DNA of 64,000 nt from assembly GCF_014280875.1 (NCBI RefSeq), contig NZ_JACLAL010000001.1, forward strand, positions 248,001 through 312,000, given 5' to 3'. The notes under the pieces are model-generated. The model searched no databases and was not told the DNA's origin. It worked only from the letters and a program-made list of their open reading frames with translations. The translations under genes and the position numbers were made by a program. This document shows positions 52,421-61,382 of this stretch, one piece after another (position 1 is the first letter of the stretch; every line of letters begins with the position of its first letter). This DNA comes from Paenirhizobium daejeonense (GTDB lineage Bacteria > Pseudomonadota > Alphaproteobacteria > Rhizobiales > Rhizobiaceae).

Positions 52421-53176
52421 CTAGCCCAATGCGGAATCGACAATCACCAGCGGCCGCCCCTGCGTGCAGTTCTCGATGCGGGCGTCGACCCGGTAAACTT
52501 TGCGCAGGAGGTCAGCGGTGATAACCTCTGTCGTCGGGCCGCTTGCCACGAGCCGGCCATTGGCCACCACCATCGCCTGATCGCAGTAGCGCATGGCGTG
52601 GTTGAGGTCGTGCAGCGCGATCAGCACGGCGATGCCGCTCTCACGCGCGAGTTCGCGCATGTAGTGCAGCACCTCGATCTGGCGGAAGAGATCGAGCGCG
52701 GAGGTTGGCTCGTCCATCAAAAGGATATCCGGCTTGCGTACCAGCGCCTGGGCGATGGCGACGAGCTGGCGCTGGCCGCCCGAGAGCTGGCCAAGGTCGC
52801 GGAAGGCGAGATCGGAGATCTTGAGAGACGACAGGATGCGGTCGATATCGGCGAGTTCGTCGTCGGCGACCTTCCAGCCGGACCCCTGCTTGGCGGCCAG
52901 CAGCACGGATTCGTAGACGGTCAGGACGGCGTTCGCGCCTGTGTCCTGCGGCATGTAACAGATCGGTCGAGAGAGTGCACTCTCGCCGCTCAGATGCACC
53001 ACGCCTTCGCCTTTGAGCAGGCCGGCGATGCGCTTGAACAGCGTCGACTTGCCGGCGGCGTTCGGACCGATCACAGCCGTCAGCCCGCCGCCCTCGATGA
53101 TGCCGGTGGAGATGTCTTCGAAGATCCGGTTGCTGCCGTAGCGAGCGCCGAGGCTTTCGAGTCTGAGGGCTACCAT
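52421..53176 (-). CDS. iron-siderophore ABC transporter ATPase
   Basis: 251 residues. Walker A GPNAAGKSTL, signature LSGGQRQLV, Walker B ILLMDEPTSALD and the switch His in IALHDLNHAMRYCD, as in FecE/FhuC. Its start at 53176 overlaps the stop of the permease by 7 bases. Last gene of the iron uptake unit. Confidence 0.93.
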   Translation of the reverse strand: MVALRLESLGARYGSNRIFEDISTGIIEGGGLTAVIGPNAAGKSTLFKRIAGLLKGEGVVHLSGESALSRPICYMPQDTGANAVLTVYESVLLAAKQGSGWKVADDELADIDRILSSLKISDLAFRDLGQLSGGQRQLVAIAQALVRKPDILLMDEPTSALDLFRQIEVLHYMRELARESGIAVLIALHDLNHAMRYCDQAMVVANGRLVASGPTTEVITADLLRKVYRVDARIENCTQGRPLVIVDSALG

Positions 53177-54237
53177 GCGCGCCTCCGGTTGGTGAAGATC
53201 AGCGAGAAGAAGAAGGGAACGCCCACGAGCGCGGTGATGACCCCGATCGGCAGGATCGCGCCGGGGATCAGCATCTTCGAGACGACGGAGGTGACAGAGA
53301 GCAGCAGCGCGCCGCAGATCAGCGATCCCGGCAGGAAGAAGCGCTGGTCTTCGCCGACCACCATGCGGGCGATATGCGGACCGACGAGCCCGATGAAGCC
53401 GATGGTGCCGACGAAGGAGACGGGAATGGCCGCCAGCAGGCTGACGAGCATCATGGTCTCCAGCCGGAGCCGCTTGACGTTGACGCCGAAGGATGCGGCC
53501 TTGTCGTCGCCGAGACGCAGCGCCGTCAGCGCCCAGGCGTTGCGCGCGAAAAGCGGCACGCAGACAACCAGCACGACGCCGGTAACCGCAACCTTGGTCC
53601 ATGTCGCCTTGGTGAGCGAACCCATGGTCCAGAACACGACCGCGGCAAGCGCCTGTTCTGAAGCGAGGTATTCGAGCAGCGAGAGCAGGGCGTTGAAGGT
53701 GAAGACCAGCGCGATGCCGAGCAGCACGATGGTCTCCACCGTGACGCCGCGCAGCGTCGAGACGCCGTAGATGAACAGCGACGCCGCCATGGCCATCAGG
53801 AAGGCGTTGATCGGGATCATGAACTGGACGGCGGTCGGGAAGATCGCAACGCCTGCCACCAGCCCGAGCGCTGCGCCGAAGCCTGCGGCGGCGGAAATGC
53901 CAAGCGTGAAGGGGCTCGCCAGTGGATTGGCGAGGATCGTCTGCATCTGTGCGCCCGCGAGCGAAAGACAGGCGCCGACGGTGACCGCCATCAGCGCCAC
54001 CGGCATGCGAATGTCCCAGATCACCACCCGCAACTGGTCGCCCGCGGAGGACGGCCACAGGATGGTGGAGACGACTTCGTTCAGCGTGTAGCGGGCCGGG
54101 CCGAGCGCCATATCGGCTGCGACGCTGACGAGGAGCGCGGCCAACATCAGGCCGAGGATCGTCAGACGCCGGGCGGAGATCGCCCGATATTGGTTGCGCC
54201 CCTCGATTGCAGGCATGGTTTCGGTCGCAACAGCCAT
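53170..54237 (-). CDS. iron-siderophore ABC transporter permease (FecCD family)
   Basis: 355 residues from the ATG at 54237, with GGAAGGA 8 bases upstream; an ATG further upstream at 54288 is weaker. About ten membrane segments, including the FecCD signatures GACLSLAGAQMQTILANPLASPFTLGIS and GFIGLVGPHIARMVVGEDQR. It forms a homodimeric pore for iron chelates. Between the binding protein and ATPase genes. Confidence 0.93.
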   Translation of the reverse strand: MAVATETMPAIEGRNQYRAISARRLTILGLMLAALLVSVAADMALGPARYTLNEVVSTILWPSSAGDQLRVVIWDIRMPVALMAVTVGACLSLAGAQMQTILANPLASPFTLGISAAAGFGAALGLVAGVAIFPTAVQFMIPINAFLMAMAASLFIYGVSTLRGVTVETIVLLGIALVFTFNALLSLLEYLASEQALAAVVFWTMGSLTKATWTKVAVTGVVLVVCVPLFARNAWALTALRLGDDKAASFGVNVKRLRLETMMLVSLLAAIPVSFVGTIGFIGLVGPHIARMVVGEDQRFFLPGSLICGALLLSVTSVVSKMLIPGAILPIGVITALVGVPFFFSLIFTNRRRAW

Positions 54238-54310
54238 CAGTGCATCCTTCCGTCTTGCGTTCTTATCCGGGTGGAGGGCCGGCGACATGCGTTGCCGGCC
54301 CGTTCCGGGT

Positions 54311-55450
54311 TCAGAGGCCGGCCTTCAGCGAGGCAAAATAACCGGTGTGGTAGGCGACCGGCAGGAAGCGCTCATGCAGTTCCTTGAATGTCGCTTCCGG
54401 GTCGAGATCGGCAAACAGGTCCGGATGCAGCCATTTCGCGATCTGCTGCACGGCGACGAACTGGTACGGGCTGTTGTAGAACTGGTGCCAGATGGCGTGG
54501 ATATTGCCCTCCGAGACGGCTTCGATGCCGGTGAAGGCGGGGCGCTTCATCAGGGCCGCGAGCTTTTCCTCGGCCTTGGCCTTGTCTGCGCCCGGGCCGA
54601 CGCCTACCCATGCGCCACCCGGCACGTAGAGTTCCCAGTTCGCGCCGGTGACGATTACCTGATCCGGGTTGGAGGCGATGATCTGCTCGGGGTTCACCGT
54701 GCCGAAGGTGCCGGGGATGATGTCCTTGGCCAGGTTGATGCCGCCGGCAAGCTCGACCATCTTGCCGAAGTTCTCATCGCCGAAGGACATGCAGCAATCG
54801 TCGGAATAACCGCCGGCGCGCTCCATGAAGACCACCGGCTTCTTGATATCGCCGGCCTTGGCGAGCGTGTCGGTGACGCGGGCGAGCTGGTCGTCGTGGA
54901 ACTTCACGAACTCCTCGGCGCGCGCTTCCTTGCCGAACAGCTTGCCGATGATGCGCATGGATTCATCGGTGTTCTGCATCGGCTTCTCACGGAAGTCGAT
55001 GTAAACAAGCGGAATGCCGACCTTGGCGAGTTTCTCGATATAGCCGCTTTCCTCGGTCGCCGACTTCGCTTCCGTGTTCATGATGATGACGTCGGGCTTG
55101 AGAGCCACGGCCTGCTCGATGTCGAATGTGCCGTCCTTCATGCCGCCGAAGGTCGGGATCTTCGCCATCTCCGGGAACTTCTGGAGATAGATGTTGTAGC
55201 CGTCGAGGTCGGCCTTCTGGAAGTCGTCTCGCCAGCCGACGACGCGCTTGAACGGCGCATCCGTATCGAGCGCGCCGGTGAAATAGATCTGGCGGCCTTC
55301 ACCGAGAATGACCCGCTCCACGGGAACATTGACTTCGACTTCACGACCCGTGATGTCCTTGATCCTGATCGTCTCACCTGCTTCCGCGATACCTGAAAAA
55401 AGCGCGAGCGAAATCGTGGCGGCGGTGGCCACCCTGTTCAAATGGAGCAC
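54311..55450 (-). CDS. iron-siderophore ABC transporter, substrate-binding protein
   Basis: 379 residues. Starts with GTG at 55450, RBS AGGAGAGG upstream. Signal peptide about 1-24 (ending AEAGE). The mature protein is a class III binding protein of the periplasmic TroA/FecB type: ITGREVEVNVPVERVI at the start, QAVALKPDVIIMNTEA in the first lobe and WKLHPDLFADLDP near the end. The pair DDCC in the middle is unusual and might help bind iron. A RirA-type box at 55497 suggests induction by iron limitation. Confidence 0.9.
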   Translation of the reverse strand: MLHLNRVATAATISLALFSGIAEAGETIRIKDITGREVEVNVPVERVILGEGRQIYFTGALDTDAPFKRVVGWRDDFQKADLDGYNIYLQKFPEMAKIPTFGGMKDGTFDIEQAVALKPDVIIMNTEAKSATEESGYIEKLAKVGIPLVYIDFREKPMQNTDESMRIIGKLFGKEARAEEFVKFHDDQLARVTDTLAKAGDIKKPVVFMERAGGYSDDCCMSFGDENFGKMVELAGGINLAKDIIPGTFGTVNPEQIIASNPDQVIVTGANWELYVPGGAWVGVGPGADKAKAEEKLAALMKRPAFTGIEAVSEGNIHAIWHQFYNSPYQFVAVQQIAKWLHPDLFADLDPEATFKELHERFLPVAYHTGYFASLKAGL

Positions 55451-55496
55451 GTCGTCCTCTCCTGTTCCGTGGAATTCGGTGCGATCTATTATTTTA

Positions 55497-55511
55497 TGAC
55501 TTTCATAGTCA
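55497..55511. promoter_or_regulatory. RirA-type iron-responsive operator (IRO box)
   Basis: TGA, nine bases, TCA: TGACTTTCATAGTCA, a perfect TGA-N9-TCA with a TGACT/AGTCA dyad. It lies 47 bases upstream of the binding-protein start and 57 bases upstream of the divergent methyltransferase, so it may govern both. An Irr-like TTTAGAA-N3-TTCCAAT stretch is at 55522-55538. Confidence 0.75.
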
Positions 55512-55567
55512 ACTAATATCTTTTAGAAAGCTTCCAATGTCACTCATATTTCATGGGAATTCCCGAG

Positions 55568-56374
55568 ATGCAGACTGCCGCAGCTCTTTCGAACCACGAT
55601 CTTCGCGACGAGATCAAAGCCTACTGGTCGCTGCGGGCCGAGACCTTCGATAGCCAGCCCGGCCATGAGATTTTCTCGGAAGAGGAGCGAGCCGCCTGGC
55701 ACGCTCTGCTGCGCCGTCATCTTGGTGGAGGCGAGAGCAGGGCGGCGCTCGATCTTGCCTGCGGCACTGCCGTCGTCTCGCATCTGCTGGATGACCTCGG
55801 CTTCAAGGTGACGGGAATGGACTGGGCGGAGCCCATGCTGGAAAGGGCGCGTGCCAAGGCCAAGGCGCGCGGTCGGCAGATCCGATTTCTGATGGGTGAT
55901 GCGGAAAATACCATGGAGCCCGATGGCTCTTACGATGTCATAACCAACCGTCATCTGGTCTGGACACTGGTCGATCCGCTCTCCGCCTTCCGCGAGTGGC
56001 ACCGTGTGCTGAAGCCGGGCGGCAAGTTGCTGGTGGTGGACGGCGATTTCGTCAATCCGGGCCTCGTCGCCAGGATCGCCAAACATCTCGCCGGCATTGC
56101 CTCCCGCCTGGGCAGCACAGATGCCAAGCCGCAGAACGGTCCTTTGACCGGTGCGATGACCGAGACCCACCAGAGCATCCTGTCACGGGTCTATTTCTCA
56201 CAAGGCGCGCGTGCCGAGGCGGTCGCCAGCCTTTTGCGGGAGGCCGGTTTCTCGACTGTCACAGTCGATACCGACATGCGGGCGATCCATCGCACACAGA
56301 AGAAGAATTTCAGCTTCCTGAAGGGCCTCGAACGCGCCACCCAGCACCGCTACGCCATCTGCGCGGTGAAGTGA
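55568..56374 (+). CDS. class I SAM-dependent methyltransferase
   Basis: 268 residues from the ATG at 55568; an ATG at 55553 is also possible. SAM motif LDLACGTAVVSHLL (about residues 60-73), followed by the acidic pocket (VTGMDWAEPMLERAR), the MGDAEN motif and HLVWTLVDPLSAF. No substrate clue. It is divergent from the iron ABC transporter and shares its promoter region with the RirA box; it may modify an imported or exported siderophore, but this is inference. Confidence 0.85.
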   Translation: MQTAAALSNHDLRDEIKAYWSLRAETFDSQPGHEIFSEEERAAWHALLRRHLGGGESRAALDLACGTAVVSHLLDDLGFKVTGMDWAEPMLERARAKAKARGRQIRFLMGDAENTMEPDGSYDVITNRHLVWTLVDPLSAFREWHRVLKPGGKLLVVDGDFVNPGLVARIAKHLAGIASRLGSTDAKPQNGPLTGAMTETHQSILSRVYFSQGARAEAVASLLREAGFSTVTVDTDMRAIHRTQKKNFSFLKGLERATQHRYAICAVK

Positions 56375-56477
56375 GGACTGGGCCGATTCCGGCAGCAGCG
56401 CTCGGCGGTTTGCTTGCCGCAAAATGCGTAAGGTAAATAACTGGCGGGGGGTTGGACAAGAAAGCCCGCGCGCCGGC

Positions 56478-56723
56478 TTACTTCTTCATGGCAATCCCGG
56501 CTTCGACAGCTGCGGCGATGAAGGCCTGACGGGCGTCCTCGTCCGTCTTCTTGCCGGCCTGTACGGCGGCGCAGACCAGAAGCGCCCGGTCGAGCGCCGG
56601 TCCGTCCTCGGTCGGCCAGTCCTCGATCATCGCCCAGGAGGCTGCCTCCGTCGTGTCGATCGTCACGTCGCCGCCGTCCTCGCCGAGCGCAAGAATGACA
56701 GGGTTTTTCCAGGGCTTGTTCAT
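56478..56723 (-). CDS. DUF982-like protein
   Basis: 81 residues. The DUF982 pattern is visible: WKNPVILALGED at the start, TTEAASWAMIEDWPTEDGP in the middle, and KTDEDARQAFIAAAVEAGI at the end. DUF982 proteins are abundant, function-unknown proteins of rhizobia. Small and soluble. Single gene. Confidence 0.85.
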   Translation of the reverse strand: MNKPWKNPVILALGEDGGDVTIDTTEAASWAMIEDWPTEDGPALDRALLVCAAVQAGKKTDEDARQAFIAAAVEAGIAMKK

Positions 56724-56792
56724 CGGGCGTGCTTTCGGAATGGAAGGGCCGGCGGTTGACCCTCCTGATTGACGAAGCGTTTCTTACACAAG

Positions 56793-57563
56793 TTACGCCT
56801 TCACCGCCACGACGAAGAAGCGAGAGAATTTCAGGAGCACCCGGCCGTCGGCCATGGGCGGATAGGCCTGCCGGATGCGGTCGGTATAATCGGCAAGAAA
56901 GGCGGCCTCGTTTTCGGCCCCGGCAGCGGTGAGATAGAGGCGAAGCCCGGTGCCCTTCACCCATTCGACGATTGCCTCTGCATTGGCCATCGGGTGATAG
57001 TATATGGTGTGCCAGACATCGACGCGGGCAGCTTTTGGCGAAAGCCGTTCCATGTAGCTGGCGGGGGAGGGAAGTCGCGCACGCCTCAGGCGTCCTCCGG
57101 AAAATGCGTTCTTCCATGGTCCGGCGGCGCCCGTTTCCTCCATCAGCAGATGTGTTGGCTGGTCGAGATTGTCGGGCATCTGTACCGCGAGCACGCCGCC
57201 GGGTGTCAGGTGATCCATCAGGCGTTCCAGTAGTGACAGGTGATCAGGAAGCCATTGGAACACGGCATTGGCATAGAGGAGGCTGGCGGGCTGAGGCGGG
57301 GTCCAGCTCGCAAGATCGGCCTGAAGGAAGGGTGTGTCCGGCAGCCGCTTGCGCGCCTTTGCCAGCATGTCCTCATCGCTGTCCAGCCCGGTGACTGCGC
57401 CCGCACCGAAGCGCTCGGTCAGGAGTTCGGTGGAATTGCCGGGGCCGCAGCCCAGGTCGAAGACATGGCTCGCCTCGCCAAGTGGCACCTGCGCAAGCAG
57501 GTCGCGGGCGGGACGGGTGCGTTCATTCTCGAACTTGAGATATTGCTCGGCTGACCATGCCAT
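56793..57563 (-). CDS. tam: trans-aconitate 2-methyltransferase
   Basis: 256 residues, the family length. Start at the ATG at 57563, the Tam-typical [22 protein letters not shown] site [14 protein letters not shown]; family motifs [23 protein letters not shown] and WHTIYYHPM. It methylates trans-aconitate, a spontaneous side product that inhibits aconitase. Single gene. Confidence 0.93.
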   Translation of the reverse strand: MAWSAEQYLKFENERTRPARDLLAQVPLGEASHVFDLGCGPGNSTELLTERFGAGAVTGLDSDEDMLAKARKRLPDTPFLQADLASWTPPQPASLLYANAVFQWLPDHLSLLERLMDHLTPGGVLAVQMPDNLDQPTHLLMEETGAAGPWKNAFSGGRLRRARLPSPASYMERLSPKAARVDVWHTIYYHPMANAEAIVEWVKGTGLRLYLTAAGAENEAAFLADYTDRIRQAYPPMADGRVLLKFSRFFVVAVKA

Positions 57564-57616
57564 GACGTTCTCCCTGAATTGATGTCGCCCATGTCTGGCT
57601 GGCAGTGGCGACAATA

Positions 57617-58270
57617 TTACGACGGCAGACTCTCCAGCGAGGGCAGGATGAGATCCGGTCCGTGATCGGCATATTCGTCCGGCAGGCCGGTGCGGTTGAT
57701 CCACACCGTGCGAAAGCCGAATTTCTTTGCACCGGCGATGTCCCAGCGGTTGGACGACTGGAAGGAGACAGCATGGGGATAGAGCCGGTAGCCGGTTGTC
57801 ACCATGTCATAGGCCTGGGGCGCGGTCTTGTAGGCGCGGATCGCATCGACCGAGAAGACATCGTCGATCACGGTGTCCAGCGCGGCGTTCTTCACGGCCG
57901 CGGCCAGCATGTCCGGCGAGCCGTTGGAGAGGATCGCGACCTTCGCGCCCCCGGCCTTGAGGCTCTTCAGCACCGCCGGCACTTCGGGATAGCAGTCGAG
58001 CTTCCAGTAGGCCGAAAGCAGGTCGGCGCGTAGCGACCGGTCGACCTCCGGCATGCGGGCGAAGGTATAGTCGAGCGCCTCTTCGGTGAGCTTCCAAAAG
58101 TCACGATAACTGCCCATCAGCGTGCGCACCCAGGAATATTCCAGCTGCTTGGCCCGCCACATCTCGGAGAAGCGCAGATGGTCGGGACCGGCCTGTTCGG
58201 CATGACGGCGCACGGCCGCATGCACGTCGAACAGGGTGCCATAGGCATCGAAGACGAAGGCTGCTGTCAT
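57617..58270 (-). CDS. haloacid dehalogenase, type II
   Basis: 217 residues of HAD fold. The nucleophile Asp8 is in [12 protein letters not shown]; Ser in [11 protein letters not shown] is motif II; Lys151-type residue is in [10 protein letters not shown]; motif III is [14 protein letters not shown], the L-2-haloacid dehalogenase signature. Releases halide from (S)-2-haloalkanoates; physiological substrate unproved. On the same strand as tam but separated by 53 bases. Confidence 0.9.
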   Translation of the reverse strand: MTAAFVFDAYGTLFDVHAAVRRHAEQAGPDHLRFSEMWRAKQLEYSWVRTLMGSYRDFWKLTEEALDYTFARMPEVDRSLRADLLSAYWKLDCYPEVPAVLKSLKAGGAKVAILSNGSPDMLAAAVKNAALDTVIDDVFSVDAIRAYKTAPQAYDMVTTGYRLYPHAVSFQSSNRWDIAGAKKFGFRTVWINRTGLPDEYADHGPDLILPSLESLPS

Positions 58271-58425
58271 CTCTTCCCCACCTGGGTCTGACTATCGCCG
58301 GATCGAAGGCGAACCATTGACCGGACTATGCCACGCCGCAACGGCGGCGCGAAGGTATGCGACCGATCACTAATTTTGATCGATATATTTGACAAGCTGT
58401 TGATTCAACGAAAAGATCTTGCGCA

Positions 58426-58468
58426 GCGAAAAGCCCGCGCCACGGATTGTTGCCAATTGGCTTTTCGC
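58426..58468 (+). promoter_or_regulatory. leader hairpin upstream of ilvE
   Basis: GCGAAAAGCC (58426-58435) and GGCTTTTCGC (58459-58468) form a perfect 10-bp stem around 23 bases; the stem extends further with one bulge. It ends 71 bases before the ilvE ATG. No strong T tract follows, so attenuation is not proven. The remaining 58271-58539 shows no further clear signal. Confidence 0.4.
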
Positions 58469-58539
58469 GCGGAGTTTGTCCTTGACCTTAAGGCATGGCC
58501 TGCCCTTGATGGCTTCAACGACAAGAACAGGAGACCGCC

Positions 58540-59427
58540 ATGGCCGTCGATACATCCGCCCGCACCGCAACCTGGACCTATGTTGACGGAGAATGGATCT
58601 CCGGCAATCCTCCGCTCATCGGGCCGGTGTCGCATGCCATGTGGTTGGGCTCGACGGTGTTCGACGGTGCCCGCTGGTTCGACGGCATCGCACCGGATCT
58701 CGACCTGCATTGCCAGCGCATCAATCGTTCGGCCTTGTCCATGGGAATGAAGCCGACGGTGGCGGCGGAGGATATCGAGAAGCTCGCCTGGGAAGGTGTC
58801 AAGAAGTTCGACGGCAAGACGGCAATCTACATCAAGCCGATGTACTGGGCCGAGCATGGCGCGCCGTTCTCGGTCGTCGCCGCCGATCCTGAATCCACCC
58901 GCTTCGCCCTTTGCCTGTTCGAGGCTCCGATGAACACGGCCAAGCCGTCGTCGCTGACGCTTTCGCCCTTCCGTCGCCCGACGCCGGAATCGGCCATGAC
59001 CGGCGCCAAGACCGGCAGCCTCTATCCGAATTCCGGCCGCATGCTGCATGAGGCCCACGGCCGCGGCTTCGACAATGCGCTGGTGCGTGACATGAACGGC
59101 AATGTCGTTGAGACGGCATCCTCGAATGTCTTCATGGTCAAGGACGGTGTGGTTATGACGCCGGTTGCGAACGGCACCTTCCTCGCCGGCATCACACGCG
59201 CCCGCATCATCGGTCTGCTGCGTCAGGCGGGTTTCGATGTGCGTGAGGTGACGCTTTCGGTCGAGGACTTCATGAACGCCGACGAAGTCTTCACCACCGG
59301 TAACTATTCCAAGGTGGTTCCGGTCGTCCGTCTCGACGATCGCCAGTTCCAGGAAGGCCCGGTCGCGCGCAAGGCTCTCGACCTCTACATGGACTGGGCG
59401 CGTTCGACCCACGGCACCGACGGCTGA
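58540..59427 (+). CDS. ilvE: branched-chain amino acid aminotransferase
   Basis: 295 residues, a fold type IV PLP enzyme. The PLP Lys is Lys157 (TGAKTGSLYPNSGRM). The phosphate-binding and family motifs include LVRDMNGNVVETASSNVFMV, and the C-terminal EDFMNADEVFTTGNYSKVV. Transfers the amino group between Leu/Ile/Val and 2-oxoglutarate; D-amino acid transaminase-like members are the alternative. A hairpin lies in its leader. Confidence 0.9.
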   Translation: MAVDTSARTATWTYVDGEWISGNPPLIGPVSHAMWLGSTVFDGARWFDGIAPDLDLHCQRINRSALSMGMKPTVAAEDIEKLAWEGVKKFDGKTAIYIKPMYWAEHGAPFSVVAADPESTRFALCLFEAPMNTAKPSSLTLSPFRRPTPESAMTGAKTGSLYPNSGRMLHEAHGRGFDNALVRDMNGNVVETASSNVFMVKDGVVMTPVANGTFLAGITRARIIGLLRQAGFDVREVTLSVEDFMNADEVFTTGNYSKVVPVVRLDDRQFQEGPVARKALDLYMDWARSTHGTDG

Positions 59428-59464
59428 AGCGCATAGCGCCGTCGGCGTGCGAGGGGAGGGGAAA

Positions 59465-60247
59465 TCACTCCCACTCGTCGTCGTCGGCTTCGTGACCTTC
59501 CGGGCGTGCGCGGCTCTTGCCGAAGAAGCCCTCGAAACGCAGGAATATGCCGTACATGAACAGGGTCATGGCTGCCATGGCGAACCATGTGATCGCATAG
59601 GACAGATGGGAATTGCGGAAATTGAGCACGGTCATGCCGCCACGTGGCCATGCGCTCGGATCAGATCCGGCCTCCTGATCGACGAAATAGGGCGCGGCGG
59701 GAGAAAGCCCGAGCGTCTTGGTGATAGAGCCGATATCTCGGCGAAACCACTTCTTCCCTTCGGCGTCGTTGGGACGTGAAAACAGCCAGCCGCGATCTTC
59801 CGAAATCCTCAGCAACCCGTTGACGGTCACCACCCCTTGCGGTGGCGTGCGCTTCGCAGGGTCCTTAAGGTTCTCCGGCACGAAGCCCCTGTTGATCATG
59901 ACCACTGTGCCGTCGTCGCGCTTCAGCGGCGTCAGGATCCAGTAGCCGGGACCAAGAACGGTTGGCGTATAGATCTGCACCTCGTCCTCGTTGAGGAACA
60001 TGCCGGTCAGCGTGACGTGGCGATATTCGTCGTTGCTCTGGGTGATTGAGCCCCACTCGCTCTTAGCGGGAGCGGGAACCACGGCTGCTGCGACCCGCGC
60101 GTCGACCTTGTGGATCAGATCCAGCTTCCAGTACAGCCGGTGCACCTGCCACATGCCGAGGGATACGAAGCCGGTGGTCAGTAGTGCTGCAAGCGCCGAA
60201 ACGATCCAGAAACGCGGGCGGGTGATGATCGAGAGGCGGTCGGCCAT
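59465..60247 (-). CDS. SURF1-family oxidase assembly protein
   Basis: 260 residues from the ATG at 60247, with AAGGA upstream. SURF1 layout: an N-terminal membrane segment (about 14-36), periplasmic domain with HVTLTGMFLNEDEVQIYTP and MINRGFVPENLKDP, and a C-terminal segment (about 215-240). SURF1 proteins help insert haem a/o into haem-copper oxidases. Located just after cyoABCD on the same strand, it probably serves that oxidase. Confidence 0.92.
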   Translation of the reverse strand: MADRLSIITRPRFWIVSALAALLTTGFVSLGMWQVHRLYWKLDLIHKVDARVAAAVVPAPAKSEWGSITQSNDEYRHVTLTGMFLNEDEVQIYTPTVLGPGYWILTPLKRDDGTVVMINRGFVPENLKDPAKRTPPQGVVTVNGLLRISEDRGWLFSRPNDAEGKKWFRRDIGSITKTLGLSPAAPYFVDQEAGSDPSAWPRGGMTVLNFRNSHLSYAITWFAMAAMTLFMYGIFLRFEGFFGKSRARPEGHEADDDEWE

Positions 60248-60300
60248 GGCAAGCGGTCCTTGAAACGAAGCGGGCGCCATTCTGGCGCCCGCAAGTGTCA

Positions 60301-60762
60301 TCAATGCGACTGATGTTCGGCGCCCGGTTCCGGCGCAATACCGGTCGTCTCGGCGTCACCCATCATCTGCTGCATCGCGTCGTTGCCCATGGGCATCATG
60401 TTCGCGTTCATGTTGTGCATGACCCAGAGCGAACCCGCCAGCACGATCATCAGGATGATGACGGTGAGCATGGTGGACGCCATGGTCCAGCCTTCTTCCT
60501 GGCTGTTGTTCAGGTGCAGGAAGTAGATGAGATGCACGATGACCTGCACGGCGCCGAGGCCCATGATGATCGCGATCATCGCAGTCTTGCTGATCTCGAC
60601 TTCGGCCATGACCAAGCCGAAGGGGATGATGGTCAGGATCGCGGCGAGCGCGAAGCCGATCATCAGGGTCGAGAGGCTGCCGTGGCCGCCGTGATCGCCA
60701 TGGCTGTCATGGCCGCCATGGGCGTGGTCTGCGTGAGCGGTGGAGTGGCTGTTGGAGCTCAT
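60301..60762 (-). CDS. cyoD: cytochrome o ubiquinol oxidase subunit IV
   Basis: 153 residues, longer than E. coli CyoD because of a His-rich N-terminus ([19 protein letters not shown], about 10-28) and a Met-rich C-terminal tail. Three membrane segments in the middle with [17 protein letters not shown], the subunit IV signature. Its start overlaps the cyoC stop. Confidence 0.93.
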   Translation of the reverse strand: MSSNSHSTAHADHAHGGHDSHGDHGGHGSLSTLMIGFALAAILTIIPFGLVMAEVEISKTAMIAIIMGLGAVQVIVHLIYFLHLNNSQEEGWTMASTMLTVIILMIVLAGSLWVMHNMNANMMPMGNDAMQQMMGDAETTGIAPEPGAEHQSH

Positions 60763-61382
60763 TGTACGATCCCCACGAGATAGACGAAGGAGAAGACACC
60801 GATCCAGATCAGGTCGAGGAAGTGCCAGAACATGCTGAGCGTCGTCAGGCGGCGGCGGTTGGCTTCGACCAGACCGCGCTGGCTGACCTGGATCATCAGC
60901 GTAATGAGCCAGATGAGGCCACCGGTGACGTGAACGCCGTGGGTGCCGACCAGCGTGAAGTAGGCCGACAGGAAGCCAGAACGCTGCGGGCCCGCGCCGA
61001 TCTCGATCAGGTGATGGAACTCATAGATTTCCATGACGATGAAGCCGAGGCCGAGCACGCCGGTAACGGCGAGCCAGCCGAGCACGCCCGACTTGTTGGA
61101 CTTGTCCATCTGCAGCATGGCGAGGCCGAAGGTGATCGACGACAAGAGCAGCAGGACGGTTTCGGCCAGCACGAAGCCCGGCTCGAACAGGTCGGCCGGT
61201 GCCGGGCCGCCCGCAAAGGAGCGGCCGAGCACGGCATAGGTGGCGAACAGGCATCCGAAGATGATGCAGTCGCTCATCAGGTAGACCCAGAAGCCGATCG
61301 AGGTCGGGCTGCTGTGGTGGCCGTGATCGTCGTCTTCTTCGACGACGGTGACGGGAGAGTTGATCTTGACGGCTATGTTCAT
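60759..61382 (-). CDS. cyoC: cytochrome o ubiquinol oxidase subunit III
   Basis: 207 residues with five membrane segments. Family motifs: [23 protein letters not shown] near the start, [35 protein letters not shown] in the middle (the phospholipid-binding Glu region), and [19 protein letters not shown] at the end. Starts within the end of cyoB. Confidence 0.95.
   Translation of the reverse strand: MNIAVKINSPVTVVEEDDDHGHHSSPTSIGFWVYLMSDCIIFGCLFATYAVLGRSFAGGPAPADLFEPGFVLAETVLLLLSSITFGLAMLQMDKSNKSGVLGWLAVTGVLGLGFIVMEIYEFHHLIEIGAGPQRSGFLSAYFTLVGTHGVHVTGGLIWLITLMIQVSQRGLVEANRRRLTTLSMFWHFLDLIWIGVFSFVYLVGIVQ

Noticed and set aside
52421..54058. A 545-codon reading of the iron ABC ATPase
   Set aside because: The added 290 residues are the permease gene in the wrong frame; the ATPase begins at 53176.
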